64,000 bases of DNA. Origin: Panax quinquefolius (Eukaryota; Streptophyta; Magnoliopsida; Apiales; Araliaceae). Shown here in pieces: positions 21,123 through 30,951 of the stretch. Both the position numbers and the translations under genes were made by a program. Location of the stretch: positions 186,001 to 250,000 of the forward strand of contig JAINUW010000304.1 of the NCBI GenBank assembly GCA_020205615.1. The letters are read 5' to 3'. Within the stretch, counting starts at the first letter, position 1, and each line of letters begins with the position of its first letter. The notes under the pieces are model-generated. The model searched no databases and had not been told where the DNA came from. It saw only the letters and a list, made by a program, of their open reading frames with translations.

Positions 21123-22157
21123 TATTTACATGGATTAAATTACTCTAAATCATATACTAAACACACAAAATAGTTTATCAACAAATTATTATATATACAA
21201 TTTATATAATCACAATTACTTCCCATACAACTTTTACAGAGAACTTTTCATATAAAAGAAAACTAGAACCTTTTTAAGAAAATTAGAATTTTGGAAAGTA
21301 GGGTTATACCTTTGCTGGAAGATGATTACAGAACTTTTGATTAATCCTTCTTGTTCTTGCAAAACTTCTTCTCACAAATCTCTCTCTCAAACTTTCTCTA
21401 GAACTCTCTTTTGTCTCTCTATTTCTTCTCTATTCTTTCTTTCTTCTATTCTTTCTATTTAAATAGGATAAACCAATAATGTGTAAATGAAAAACTGACA
21501 ACATAATACATCTAATTAAACATCAGTTACACAATTAATTTTTTTATCAGTTTTAAAATTCAAAAGCCATAAAGCTTGTTTGACAAAATAAATTAAAACA
21601 ATAACTTAATCATTCATTAAGCCTTGTTTGGCAAAACAAGATTAAAATAAGAATTTCAAAAGTCTAATGCTTTGTTTAGTAAAACCAAATTAAAACTCTT
21701 TTAATTTATTTTCATAACTCATTTATCATATAGTTTAATGTCACATTTTATTCAATTAAATTCCATATTTAAATTTAATTAAATTAAAGCTAATAACAAT
21801 TTATTAAATCAATTTGCCACATAATCCAACACAACAAAATTATAATTTCCATTATACTTTTATTTAATAAATTAATACATCACTTTAATTACTAAATTAA
21901 TTTAAAACAACATTATAGCATTCCTTTAATCCTTATCAATTCTCTAATTTAATTATTAGATTAAATTAGGATATTATCTCATAATAATTAATTCATCGCT
22001 CTTTTACCTTAATTAAGTTAATTCCCCAACTCATAAATTATATATTTAACTAATAAATAATCCCACAAATATTTACTTAACAACAAACACATTAATTAAA
22101 ATATTTATTTAATTGAATAAAAATTTAAAATTATAATTAAAATTCTCTATTGTTACA

Positions 22158-22576
22158 TAACAACCAAGGTTTCAGTCCAAGAGTTAGAAGCACCGAGCTT
22201 TCCTCTCTTTGGTGTCTACTTGATGCATTGCAAAACGTGTGAGTTCATTGAACTTGACCGTGTACTGCGTCACCGTCATCTCCCATTGTTTCAGTTCTAG
22301 AAACTTTACCTCCATCCTATTCTTCATGCTTTTCGAGAAGTAATTCTCGAAGAACAAGGCCTTAAACATTTCCCAAGTTATAGCCCCTTCTCCCGCTCTT
22401 TGTTGATTGGCTTCCCACAAGTAGTTTGATTCACCCCTCATCATGTACGTAGTGAACAAGGTTTTCCGATCTTGACCCACACGAGCAATGACGAAGGATT
22501 TCACCATTTCTTTAATCCACGTCTGTTCTACGATAGGATCGGTAGTACCCGCAAATTCTGGAGGTCCTACACTCCC
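22158..22576 (-). pseudogene. gag: Gypsy element F gag, N-terminal part
   Basis: An open minus-strand frame of about 130 F codons. Its first 16 residues, upstream, belong to LTR J, which cuts the gene at 22576/22577. From SVGPPEFAGTTDP the Retrotrans-gag core follows: WIKEMVKSFVIARV, FTTYMMRGESNYLWEANQQR, WEMFKALFFENYFSKSMKN, FLELKQWEMTVTQYT and KFNELTRFAMHQVDTKERKARCF. A frameshift and stop follow, and the GLKPWL block then runs to the A insertion point at 22158. The C-terminal half is at 2454-2965. Relative to the gags of A and I the N-terminal leader is missing. Confidence 0.87.
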
Positions 22577-23053
22577 TGTGACACCCCCAAATTCGAATTT
22601 CCTAACCTCAGGTTTGGTGCCCACGATCCATCATACATATCACATCTAACTACCCATTCAATTATGAATTTTATCATTCATTACGTTACATTAATAAAAC
22701 ATACATTAAAACATAATTATACCATTGTTATCCCAAGTCAACTAACCTTAATCTTTCATGTATATTAATACAAAAGACTTAAATAAAATTATAATGTAAT
22801 AATCATTGAATAACTTGATACTACTCGGTCGCCTTCGCTTTGCCTTTGTCCTTATTAGAACCTTCTGCTACCTCGACTTTAGCTGAAATATTTTATTTAA
22901 GCAAGGGTGAGCAACGAATTTTCTCTGCAAGTTAAAGTGTACAATAAAAAATAAAGAAGAATTTAACTTTCTAGATGTTTAACGATATTCAAAAGATTCG
23001 AAGTAGCTGAATAATAAATCATTTGCAATAACAAGGATTTTCTTTAGTTGTAG
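22577..23053 (-). mobile_element. Gypsy LTR 'J', left part
   Basis: It begins TGTGACACCCCCAAATTCG inside the gag of F (flank CTCCC). It shares the general block order of LTR A (..GCAAGGGTGAGCAACG..) and ends abruptly at 23053, where the LTR of D begins. On the minus strand a conserved coding tail (22821-22912) reads KVEVAEGSNKDKGKAKATE after TATTTCAG. The rest of J is probably at 41181-42058. Confidence 0.7.
22821..22912 (-). other. conserved short coding tail in LTR J
   Basis: The minus strand reads GCTCACCCTTGC, a T-rich tract ending TTTCAG, then in phase 2 KVEVAEGSNKDKGKAKATE and a stop. It is the J version of the tail seen in A, D and E. Confidence 0.5.
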
Positions 23054-25011
23054 TGTAACACCCCCATATCTATACTCCCATGGTATCCGATATGGTGTTT
23101 ACAACGAATCAATATAATGTATTTAAATATATACACCGATGGTATCTGATTATAAACTTATATTAATTTGAGGGACTATCAGATATAATTCATATAGATC
23201 CAAGATTCACAGTATCCTATAACAGAAAACAATTCCCAAAAGAACTATTACTGTGTTTGGATACCCTTAATTGGATATATGAATTGTATCTGTGAATAGA
23301 ATCTATCTATCCGAAATTCAGAGTACCAATAATAACATGAATAGTCCATATTACCAATACCCTCAACTGGATGTATAGTCTATGCCATGCGAATTTATAC
23401 TATCGTGTCGATACTAACTATCTATCCAAAATCCAGAGTATTAATAACAACATGAACAGTCCATGCTATCAATATCTCTGATTCTGTGTAATAGATTTGT
23501 GTTGTGTTTGTTGTAACATGTAGTATATATGTCAAGGTACATATACATAACATTTGTTTGGACAAAGAATGACAATAAGGTCCTGATCTAAGTTGGTCAA
23601 AGTACAACCAACATCTGTTCTTTGTGTTCATTAGTTTTTTGGGTAACCCAGAAAACTTGGTCAAGCTTGATCAACGACTTTTGACCATTAATTCCAGTAA
23701 TCCTATAAGTTGTTTAAATAATGTAAGACCATGGATATGTAGTATATATATCAGGGAATTAGTCTATCACAAAAAATTATAAAAACAACAAATTGAAAGC
23801 GATCAAAAGGCTGGTCAAAGTAGCCGGCTCAACCTGTTCTTGAGTTTTCTGGGTAACCTAGAAAATAAAACTTTGTGATCGGTCAACCACCTTTGACCAT
23901 CTATATCTTGCAATCTATGGTGCTAATGAACCTATTTTCTTTTCCAGATTAAAGACCTACTATCAGGTTACAAATAACATATAAATTACAGACCTAATCA
24001 TAAACATATACGAATCTACAAGCTCTTACATTCGACTGTCAGGATTGAATTTTTAAAATTCCCAGATTACTAAAAATGCTTAATTAAGACATCTAGATGT
24101 TATAAAAATGTATTCTATCAACCTAACATACTTTCTAACATACTAACATATAATTCTAAACATCTAAACAACAAATTTATCAAAGCATCAAAAATCTAGC
24201 TAAGAATTAGGGTTTGCACCCTTCTTGTTTGATTTTGGATTTTAGCTTCTGAATTGGTTGCTGCTACCACCCAAGTTTGTTTTTGTATGTTTATAAGAGT
24301 GTCTAGGCTTATAGAATTCTTGAGTTTACACTAAGCTTGGGTTCTTATTTATAGAGTTATTTAACTTGGCTTTTTGGTCATTTTCCCACCTACTTGCTTC
24401 CTAAAAGATCTGATCTGTGACTCTACTGATGCTTGGGACTTTGGAAGCATGTCACGTGAGGTTTTAGAACTTGTGTGGCTGATTTATAACCTACTTGTAA
24501 GCTTGTTAACCAATTTAGTAGCTTAATTATGCCCTAATCTTGACTAGGGTTTTGTTTTTAATGATTAGGGTTATCTAATAATGTTTATTAATATCTAATT
24601 GAAGTTTAGTAATCATGATTAGGTGTTAGTATAACCTAATTAGGGTTAATTTAGCTAATTAGGGTTAGGTTTATAAATTATAGATAAGGTTTTGCTAATT
24701 AGGGTTAGGGTTTGTTAATCTAAGGTTACTAACCTAGCTTTCCAACTAATCCTATCAAGCACGATAAAGCGTTTTGTCAGTATAAGCATGACAAAGCAGC
24801 TTGTCCAACAAATATACCGAAAAGTCCGTTTTTGGAAGAAAAAATTTTAAGCACGAGGTGTCAAGCACGTCAACTTTTGGACAAAATTTTATTTGACCAA
24901 ATTTGTTAAACAGAGTATATATTAACACATAACACTTTCAGAACATAGAGATTTTATTAATATAACTGAATTTTACATATCCGAGTCTTATTAGGGTTTT
25001 GGGTTTTTACA
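23054..25011 (-). repeat. 3' LTR of element D
   Basis: Its ends are TGTAACACCCCC (23054) and TTTTTACA (25011), so on the minus strand it runs TGTAAAAACCC..GGGGGTGTTACA. It sits directly after a purine tract (minus TTAGTGGGGGTGAA, 25012-25026) and the end of the integrase frame. The first ~430 bp (23054-23480) match 38123-38550. The rest does not match the region that should be the 5' LTR. Within it a ~90-bp segment with GGTCAA..TTTTCTGGGTAACC is present twice (about 23590-23690 and 23815-23900), and telomere-like TTAGGGTTAGGGTTT lies at about 24530-24715. No genes. Confidence 0.8.
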
Positions 25012-25057
25012 TTCACCCCCACTAATAAGAATTCCGTCCTCGAAATTACAATACAGG

Positions 25058-25435
25058 TTAAGTAAACAGTTGGGGATAGTTCTCTCGCATTTTATCTTCG
25101 AGCTCCCATGTAGCCTCTTCAACTTTCTGGTTTCTCCAGATTACTTTGACCGATGCTATAACTTTATTTCTCAGGACATGCTGTTTACGATCGACGATCT
25201 GCACAAGTTCTTCTACATAAGAAAGATCTTCTTCGATTTGGATTGGCTCATAATTTATAACGTGTTTATAATCAGGTTTGTATGGTCGTAATACGAACAC
25301 ATGAAACACATTATGAATATGGTTCAACTCAGGAGGTAGTGCTATTTCATAAGCAACTTCACATATTCTCCTCAAAATTTCAAAAGGTCCAATAAATCTC
25401 AGACTTAGTTTTCCTAACACAAAGGTGTTCTGCAT
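25058..25435 (-). CDS. pol: Element D integrase C-terminus and chromodomain
   Basis: An open frame of 125 codons. Residues 7-52 are the integrase C-terminal region ([43 protein letters not shown]). Residues 62-118 form a chromodomain: [12 protein letters not shown], the [15 protein letters not shown] strand, VKVIWRN and [16 protein letters not shown]. Chromodomains of this kind are thought to guide integration into heterochromatin. The ATG at 25435 is not the native start: an internal deletion has joined CRTPL of the integrase directly to the GKLS block, and upstream (25441) the frame is ALYGRKC.. in a shifted register. Confidence 0.85.
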   Translation of the reverse strand: MQNTFVLGKLSLRFIGPFEILRRICEVAYEIALPPELNHIHNVFHVFVLRPYKPDYKHVINYEPIQIEEDLSYVEELVQIVDRKQHVLRNKVIASVKVIWRNQKVEEATWELEDKMRENYPQLFT

Positions 25436-25922
25436 TTTCTCCCATATAATGCTTCATAAGGTGGTATACCTATACTAGCATGATAACTATTGTTATAAGC
25501 AAATTCTACAAAAAGGTAACTGATCTTCCCAACTTCCTTTGAAGTCTATGATACATGTTCTCAACATATCCTCTAATGTTTGTATGGTTCTCTCACTATG
25601 TCCATCAGTCTGAGGGTGATAAGCTGTGCTTAATCTTAATTGTGTACCTAAGTATTTCTGAAGACTTTTCCAAAAATTTAAAGTAAAATTTTGGATCTCG
25701 ATCTGATACTATAGAAACAAGTACTCCATGCCTAGAGAAGATTTTGTTAATGTACATCTTAGCAAGGTGGTCTAAGTTATGAGTAACTTTAATAGGTAAA
25801 AAGTGAGCTGATTTGGTTAAACAATTAACTATTACCCAAATGGCATTATGGCCCTTTTGTGTAGCTAGAAGGCCTACAACAAAGTCCATGGTTATATATT
25901 CCCACTTCCACTCAGGAATTGG
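25436..25922 (-). pseudogene. pol: Element D integrase core, broken
   Basis: The minus-strand frame at 25605-25889 gives [47 protein letters not shown], so the first two catalytic Asp positions are seen. The frame then shifts. The [11 protein letters not shown] block with the Glu follows at 25560-25620 in another register, then [24 protein letters not shown] (25436-25510). About 60-70 codons between the CRTPL and GKLS blocks, present in A, are absent. Confidence 0.8.
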
Positions 25923-26690
25923 TTAGGGTTGAAGTAAACCACTCAACTTTTGATGCTCAGCCTTAACCCATTGACATGTGAGACATTTCTTTACCCATTT
26001 GGTTATCTCTCTTTTCATATTCGACCACCAAAAGTGTTGACTTAATTCCTTGTACGTTTTAGTACTGCCAGGATGAATGGCAAATTTAGAATTATGAGCT
26101 TCGCTTAAGATTTCTTCTTTTAAGGCTTGATTTAACGGAACCCAAATTCTATCTTCATATCTTATTATTCCATCCTTATCTATTCTGAATTTGTTATACT
26201 TAATATGAGTTATATTGGACTTATACCTTTGACATTCTTCATCCTTTTCCTGCATCTCTTTGATTTTATCAAGTAGAGATGAAACTCCTTCTATAATGAA
26301 TAACTTTTGGGTAGAGGTAGTTGGACATTCCACCTCAATTTCTAAATTTTCAAAATCTTTTATTAATCTATCATTGGTAGTTATTGCATTCAACTTTTCT
26401 TGATTCTTTCTACTCAATGCATCAGCCACGACATTAGCTTTACCGGGATGATATAAGATTTCACAATCAAAATTGTTTATCAGTTCTAACCACCTTCTCT
26501 GCCTTAAGTTTAGCTCTTTTTGTGTAAAAATATATTTTAGACTTTTATGATCTGTATATATCTCACACTTTTCCCCGTACAAGTAATGTCTCCAAATTTT
26601 TAGAGCAAAAACTACTGCGGCTAACTCTCGGTCATGAGTAGGATACCTCTTCTCATAATCTCTGAGTTGTCGTGTTGCATCAACACACAC
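25923..26690 (-). CDS. pol: Element D RNase H and integrase zinc-binding domain, open frame of 255 codons
   Basis: Residues 1-95 are the end of the RT connection and RNase H ([72 protein letters not shown]). Residues 155-250 are the integrase zinc domain with all four ligands: H199, H206, C236 and C239 ([27 protein letters not shown]). In A both histidines of this motif are lost. The first ATG is internal to the native polyprotein. A stop just downstream (GLLQP) separates it from the integrase core at 25889. Confidence 0.85.
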   Translation of the reverse strand: MCVDATRQLRDYEKRYPTHDRELAAVVFALKIWRHYLYGEKCEIYTDHKSLKYIFTQKELNLRQRRWLELINNFDCEILYHPGKANVVADALSRKNQEKLNAITTNDRLIKDFENLEIEVECPTTSTQKLFIIEGVSSLLDKIKEMQEKDEECQRYKSNITHIKYNKFRIDKDGIIRYEDRIWVPLNQALKEEILSEAHNSKFAIHPGSTKTYKELSQHFWWSNMKREITKWVKKCLTCQWVKAEHQKLSGLLQP

Positions 26691-26986
26691 TCTAAACCTT
26701 TGTGTGATGTGTCACTAAATACTACAAGGCCTCCTGTATCATCTGGTAAAGACAATACTGGAGCTATGCTCAATCTCTTCTTCAACTCTTGAAAGCTCTC
26801 TTCACATTTATCCATCCAGACATATTTTACTGTTTTTTGAGTTAAATTTGTTAATGGGGTTGCTATTTTTGAAAAATCTTTTATAAACCGCCGATAATAA
26901 CCCGTTAAACCGAGAAAAATTCTTACTTCTATTGGAGTTGTTGGTTATTCCCAATTCACAACCGTTTCGATCTTAGTTAGATATAC
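26691..26986 (-). pseudogene. pol: Element D reverse transcriptase, C-terminal part (left of C)
   Basis: Minus-strand text reads LTKIETVVNWE, a stop, then the GYYRRFIKDFSKIATPL-type thumb region and DKCEESFQELKKRLSIAPVL (26621-26815), with [16 protein letters not shown] leading into RNase H. It continues the RT at 35192, where C interrupts it within the codons for GISVD/LTKIE. Confidence 0.83.
26982..26986. repeat. left target-site duplication of C
   Basis: TATAC here against TCTAC at 35192-35196. The D coding frame shows that TCTAC (minus GTAGA, Val-Asp) fits the RT family, so the left copy carries a later change. Confidence 0.75.
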
Positions 26987-27814
26987 TGTAAAATCCCAAA
27001 TTTTACAAATAAAGATTTAATTTTCTCAAAATATTTTTTTGAATATTATGGTGTGGATTTGAGATAATGTTATAATTGTGGGTAGTATTTATAAATTTTG
27101 CAAATTATGCAAGTTGTTGTATTATATTCGATTGAATTAGGGAATATTCGCGTTTTAGGGAATATTATTATAACAATATGTAATCATTGGTGGATCCCAC
27201 AATAGAATTATTATCGGATTGAGAAAATGACAAAATATTTTTATGAAAATAACGGCGGAAGTTTTACCGTTATCTTGTTGAACTACTCGGTAGTAAAGTA
27301 AAATGCGAATGTCTGGCGTGGTTGCATAGTAGCACATGGTATTGATTATTGATGCTTACGTGAGAAATCACTCGGTTATACTCAATTATTACTACGATGA
27401 ATTCTTTGCATCATATCTCTCATATTATTGATTCGATTATTGTCACAGTATCATCTACATTATATGTTATATTATTAAATTAATAATTGAGACGACAAAG
27501 TTATTCATTATTAAATTGCAATATTTACAATGTCTAGAATTTCTGTCAAGGAGAGGTTTGGTCACCTAATTGCGCGCCAATAGGGAGAAATCCTTATTAG
27601 AAAGCCCCATCTTTCTTGGGAACAACCTGGTTGTTAAATATTATGAGTTATAATATTAATGATGAATAAGTTCGTGTTGATTAAAGATGAATTTAATAGT
27701 TTCATTGTGTTGGGATTATTTGTGTTAGTAGAAATCGGCATCTATTTCGATGATAATTGATGTCTGGAGAATATATTGTTCAATCGGGTATTCGGGACAC
27801 TTTTTGTGTCAGAG

Positions 27815-27964
27815 TACTATTCACGAGTTACTATTTATGAGTTATTATTCATGAGTTACTATTCACGAGTTACTATTCACGAGTTACTATTCACGAGTTA
27901 CTATTTATGAGTTACTATTTACGAGTTTTTATTCATGAGTTACTATTCACGAGTTACTATTCAC
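27815..27964. repeat. 14-bp TACTATTCACGAGT array, U3 of C (5' LTR)
   Basis: About ten to eleven head-to-tail copies of TACTATTCACGAGT and close variants. The 3' LTR has about one unit fewer (32783-32918). LTR L has three or four spaced TACTATTCAC-type motifs at the same relative place. Confidence 0.92.
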
Positions 27965-28045
27965 CTAAATAATATATTTCTTTTTGGTCCAAATTATTTT
28001 TGGGTACAATATTATTCCATAAGGAGATGTGCTAATTTTTTATAT

Positions 28046-28230
28046 CGTTGGTTGAATTTATAATAGTAAATCAATATAGATTGCTGGTTTAAAGTTTTAA
28101 TAGTAAATCAATATAGATCGCTGGTTTAAAGTTTTAATAGTAAATCAATATGGATCGCTGGTTTAAAGTTTTAATAGTGAATCAGTATGGACCGTTGCTT
28201 TAAGTTTTAATATGGACCGTCCGTTTAAAA
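28046..28230. repeat. 37-bp tandem repeat in the U3 of C (5' LTR)
   Basis: Units containing GCTGGTTTAAAGTTTTAATA start at 28083, 28120 and 28157, 37 bp apart, with diverged units at both ends. The same array is at about 33000-33200 in the 3' LTR. It lies 50-240 bp upstream of the TATA box. Confidence 0.88.
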
Positions 28231-28280
28231 GTAAATCAATCTGTACCATTCATGAATTAGTTATTATTCAATCCATTCTC

Positions 28281-28290
28281 CTATAAATAT
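28281..28290 (+). promoter_or_regulatory. TATA box of C, 5' LTR
   Basis: CTATAAATATAAGCTCATTCC, conserved at 33231 in the 3' LTR and on the minus strand in B. The start site should lie about 30 bp on, near TTCACTGAAACTCC-type text. Confidence 0.78.
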
Positions 28291-28474
28291 AAGCTCATTC
28301 CTTTATTATTTCTTATGAATTCACTGAAACTCCAGAGAGAAAAATTATAGAGAGAAAGAAGAAGAGTTTTCTGCTATTTCACTACTTCTATATCCAGTTT
28401 TTTTTTTATAAGGTAAGGGGTATTATTCCTTCATATTCATGAAGAGAATTACTTTCTTTCAATACTCGTAAGAG

Positions 28475-29270
28475 TTGTTATTCCATTCTTCATTATTATG
28501 TTGGAATAACCTGTTTATGCGAAGTACCGCATACATGGTGAAATTCTTCTGTTATTCCATTCTGTATTATTATGTTGAAATAACCTGTTATGCAAAGTAC
28601 CGCATACATGGTGAAATTCTTCTGTTATTCCATTCTTTATTATTATGTTGGAATAACCTGTTTATGCGAAGTACCGCATACGTGATGAAATTCTTTTATT
28701 ATTCCGTTCATTATTATTACGCCGTAATATCACATCTCAGGCGTTTTATGCCGAACTCGGTTCCATTATTTATTATTCATTTGAATAAACGCATGCATGC
28801 TATTCATCGCATGCATGGTGATTTCGTTGTTATTCCATTCTTTATTATTACGCCGGAATATCCATCTATGCGTTTTGTGGGACTGGTTCCATTATTTATT
28901 ATTCTATCGGAATATCCTATCTGTGCTTTTACGCCGGACCTGGTTCCATTATTTATTATTATGTTGGAATAATCTGTCTGTGCGGTTTATCGCATGCATG
29001 GTGATTTCTGTTGTTATTCCATTCTTTATTATTACATTGAATATATCACATGCATGCGTTTTTACGGACACTGGTTCCGTCTTTATTATTACGATGGAAT
29101 ATCATGTATCGGGTATTTTTATGGGACTGGTTCGATCTTTATTATTACATTTGAATATCGTATCGCATGCGTTTTCTGGCAGGACTTGGTCCCGTATTTA
29201 TAATTATGTTGGAATAACCTGCCTGTGCGATCTATCACATGCTTGGTGATTTCTTTTGTTATTCCATTCT
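28475..29270. repeat. TTATTCCA hairpin array in the 5' LTR of C
   Basis: About ten to twelve units of 65-90 bp: GTTATTCCATTC, an AT-rich loop (TTTATTATTAT or TTTATTATTACG), then GTTGGAATAAC, so a 9-bp stem GTTATTCCA/TGGAATAAC can form. Spacers between them carry GCATGCATGGTGATTTC or CGCATACATGGTGAAATTC. The stems tend to be kept even where the spacers have diverged. The array lies in the transcribed part of the LTR. Confidence 0.88.
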
Positions 29271-29992
29271 TTTTTATACTCAGTTGGTTAAAGTTTTGAC
29301 TTCTATACTCCATGAAATTAGTGGAATATCCTTGATATTTGCGTTTCATCCAGTATCTTTTCGTGGAAATATTCTTCTGAGCATTCTTGAATTTTACTCT
29401 ACAAAAAAGTAACATGTTGACAATTTGGACGTTATTAGTTCCTGGATAAATTAATTCTTGAACTTGTTTTATTGAATTCTTATATCATTATCATCATCCT
29501 CATGTTTATATTATGTTGAAAGTCATCTGTGGCCTGTAGTGCATAGATGGACTTGGTATGATTATGACCAGGGATTATTCGGTATAATCATGACCTTAAT
29601 GTTACAAATGATGTAGTAAAAGTCCTCATTGGCCAGTAGTGCATTGATGGACAGTTGTTGGCATGATCATGACCATTGATAAATACACGAATATCTTTGG
29701 CCCATAGTGCATGGATAATTTATGGTCGTGACCTTAATGAATATCCTTGGTCGTAGTGCATGGATGATGTGGATTATTTATTAAGCTGAGTCTCAGCGAT
29801 AAAAGTGATGAAAAATGTTTTAAATAATAAAAGATAGTAGATTTTATTCTCTAGTTGACTCTTTTAATGGATTGCTTATTCCGCTGCAATTAAACTTGAT
29901 GTCTATTATATTTTATCAGTTTAACATTGTTGAAGACTAATGATAATTTATCCTGCATTATCTTAGTCATAATATTTCTTACTGGGCTAGTT

Positions 29993-30064
29993 GAGCTCAC
30001 CCTTTCTTTCACTGTTCTCTTCAGGAAATGAGAATATAGCTGGGACGAGTCGGGGAAAGGAGTG
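29993..30064 (+). other. conserved short coding tail in the 5' LTR of C
   Basis: GAGCTCACCC, a pyrimidine-rich tract ending CTCTTCAG, then in phase 2 NENIAGTSRGKE and a stop at 30062-30064. It matches B (GNKSVAGN..) in frame; the 3' LTR copy is at 34877-34952. Confidence 0.5.
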
Positions 30065-30305
30065 ACGGTCCAGATAATAACATTAGTAGTCCTCACTATT
30101 CTGTTAAATAGTGTGACAATAAATGTAATGAGGACTCCTTTGAGTGTGGATATTATCTAGATGACAACATTCCTATTAAACTCTCAGTTTATGTATTGTC
30201 GTATATTACACGATGGTTGTATAATTAAGTTTGTATTTGTATTCTGTACCATGTATTTGGTGACTCAAGATGGGTGATGTATAACTATTTTTGGGAGCGT
30301 CACAG

Positions 30306-30320
30306 TTGGTATCAAAGCTT
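30306..30320 (+). other. primer binding site of C
   Basis: TTGGTATCAAAGCTT lies one base after the LTR end, the usual initiator-Met tRNA complement. Confidence 0.88.
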
Positions 30321-30491
30321 AGGGATATGATCCCTGGCTGGGATGTGAGACCAGAACTAGGAGGGGAGAGACGAGGAATTCCTTCGCTAGTATGACCTAC
30401 CTAAGTTTATTTGGTATTTAATTGGTCGGTCAGAGTATAGGGATAACATGTGATATGTTAACTAACTCTTGTTTTGTGGCAGTGTTTGAAA
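30321..30491 (+). other. 5' leader of C
   Basis: 170 bp of noncoding leader. I see no ORF or structure of note. No pre-gag ORF like those of A and D is present. Confidence 0.6.
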
Positions 30492-30951
30492 ATGACATCC
30501 GAGAATGTTGAGGTAAGCAATGGAGCGAATGACGCGATTGTTTCTAAGAGGTTTTAAACCCGATATACGTCAATACCTCATTTCTCACAAACTTTGTTTA
30601 TATTCAGATGTTGTGAATAGGGCTCAGTTATTAGAGCGCGATAATGAGGCAGCACAACCAAAAGGTAACGACCAACAACACGATAATAATCGTACCAGTG
30701 GCAACAGCCATCGGAACAATGATGAGCATCGTGGGGGAAATTATCATGCCAAGAATGGTAACCACTTCGGTGGTAATCATGGTCAAGATAATAGAAGTGG
30801 AAATTTCAAGAAGAGAAGGTTATTTAGCTCAATTTTGTCATGCACCAAAGTCAAGTTCAACTGGGACGGTGGCACCAAAGGCGGATACGGACAAAACAAA
30901 GTCGGTGGTTTCAGGAAGAGCATTTTTCGTGACTTCTCAAAAAGCGAGTAA
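30492..30951 (+). pseudogene. gag: Element C gag fragment
   Basis: It starts MTSENVEVSNGAND, then an abrupt change of frame leads to the 143-codon frame 30520-30951: MTRLFLRGFKPDIRQYLIS, YSDVVNRAQLLERDNEA, and then a long His/Asn/Gly-rich linker (GNSHRNNDEHRGGNYHAK). The Gag core before MTRLFLRG is deleted, and no zinc knuckle is complete: after the linker the frame reads KKRRLFSS and loses the CX2C pattern. It may be compared with the VSMFQ..LEKE region of the A gag, but it is from a different family. Confidence 0.78.

Larger units (their letters stand above)
2966..22157 (-). mobile_element. Ty3/Gypsy element A (chromodomain-type), nested in the F gag
   Basis: This is a 19.2-kb span. After removing solo LTRs B and E and their target duplications, about 11.6 kb of A remains. 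Order on the minus strand: 5' LTR (22157-16161), primer site, pre-gag ORF (15951-15197), gag (14894-14332 and 9713-9053), protease, RT, RNase H, integrase, then the 3' LTR (about 5990-2966). Both LTRs end GGGGGTGTCACA. The end of the integrase/chromodomain region, the polypurine tract and the first ~115 bases of the 3' LTR were lost in a deletion at about 5990-5998. Stops and frameshifts occur in gag, protease, RNase H and integrase, so A cannot act on its own. The lineage looks Tekay-like, but this is only from the domain order and the LTR style. Confidence 0.9.
16161..22157 (-). repeat. 5' LTR of element A, split by solo LTR E
   Basis: The two parts are 16161-16598 and 19546-22157 (about 3.05 kb together). 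They match 2966-5990 and carry the full LTR start on the minus strand (TGTAACAATAGAG at 22157). A minus-strand TATA-like CTATTTAAATAG lies at 21455-21466. A (AT)19 run at 21083-21120 has expanded only in this copy. Three TTTGGCAAA-like motifs lie at about 21571-21680. No genes. Confidence 0.9.
26987..30304 (+). repeat. 5' LTR of element C (3.3 kb)
   Basis: It starts TGTAAAATCCCAAATTTTAC and ends GGGAGCGTCACA, followed by the primer site. Content in order: U3; a 14-bp motif array (27815-27964); a 37-bp array (28046-28230); TATA (28281-28290); a CT/GA-rich start region; a hairpin array (28475-29270); CCGTAGTGCATGGAT-type units (29520-29770); and a conserved coding tail (29993-30064). Apart from the tail, open frames in it (for example 28475-28972 and 28797-29249) come from the repeats and match no family. 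It pairs with 31949-35191. Confidence 0.92.

Noticed and set aside
28475..29249. Long open frames (165 and 150 codons) in the 5' LTR of C
   Set aside because: They come from tandem hairpin units, differ in frame between the two LTRs, and encode repetitive text without any domain.
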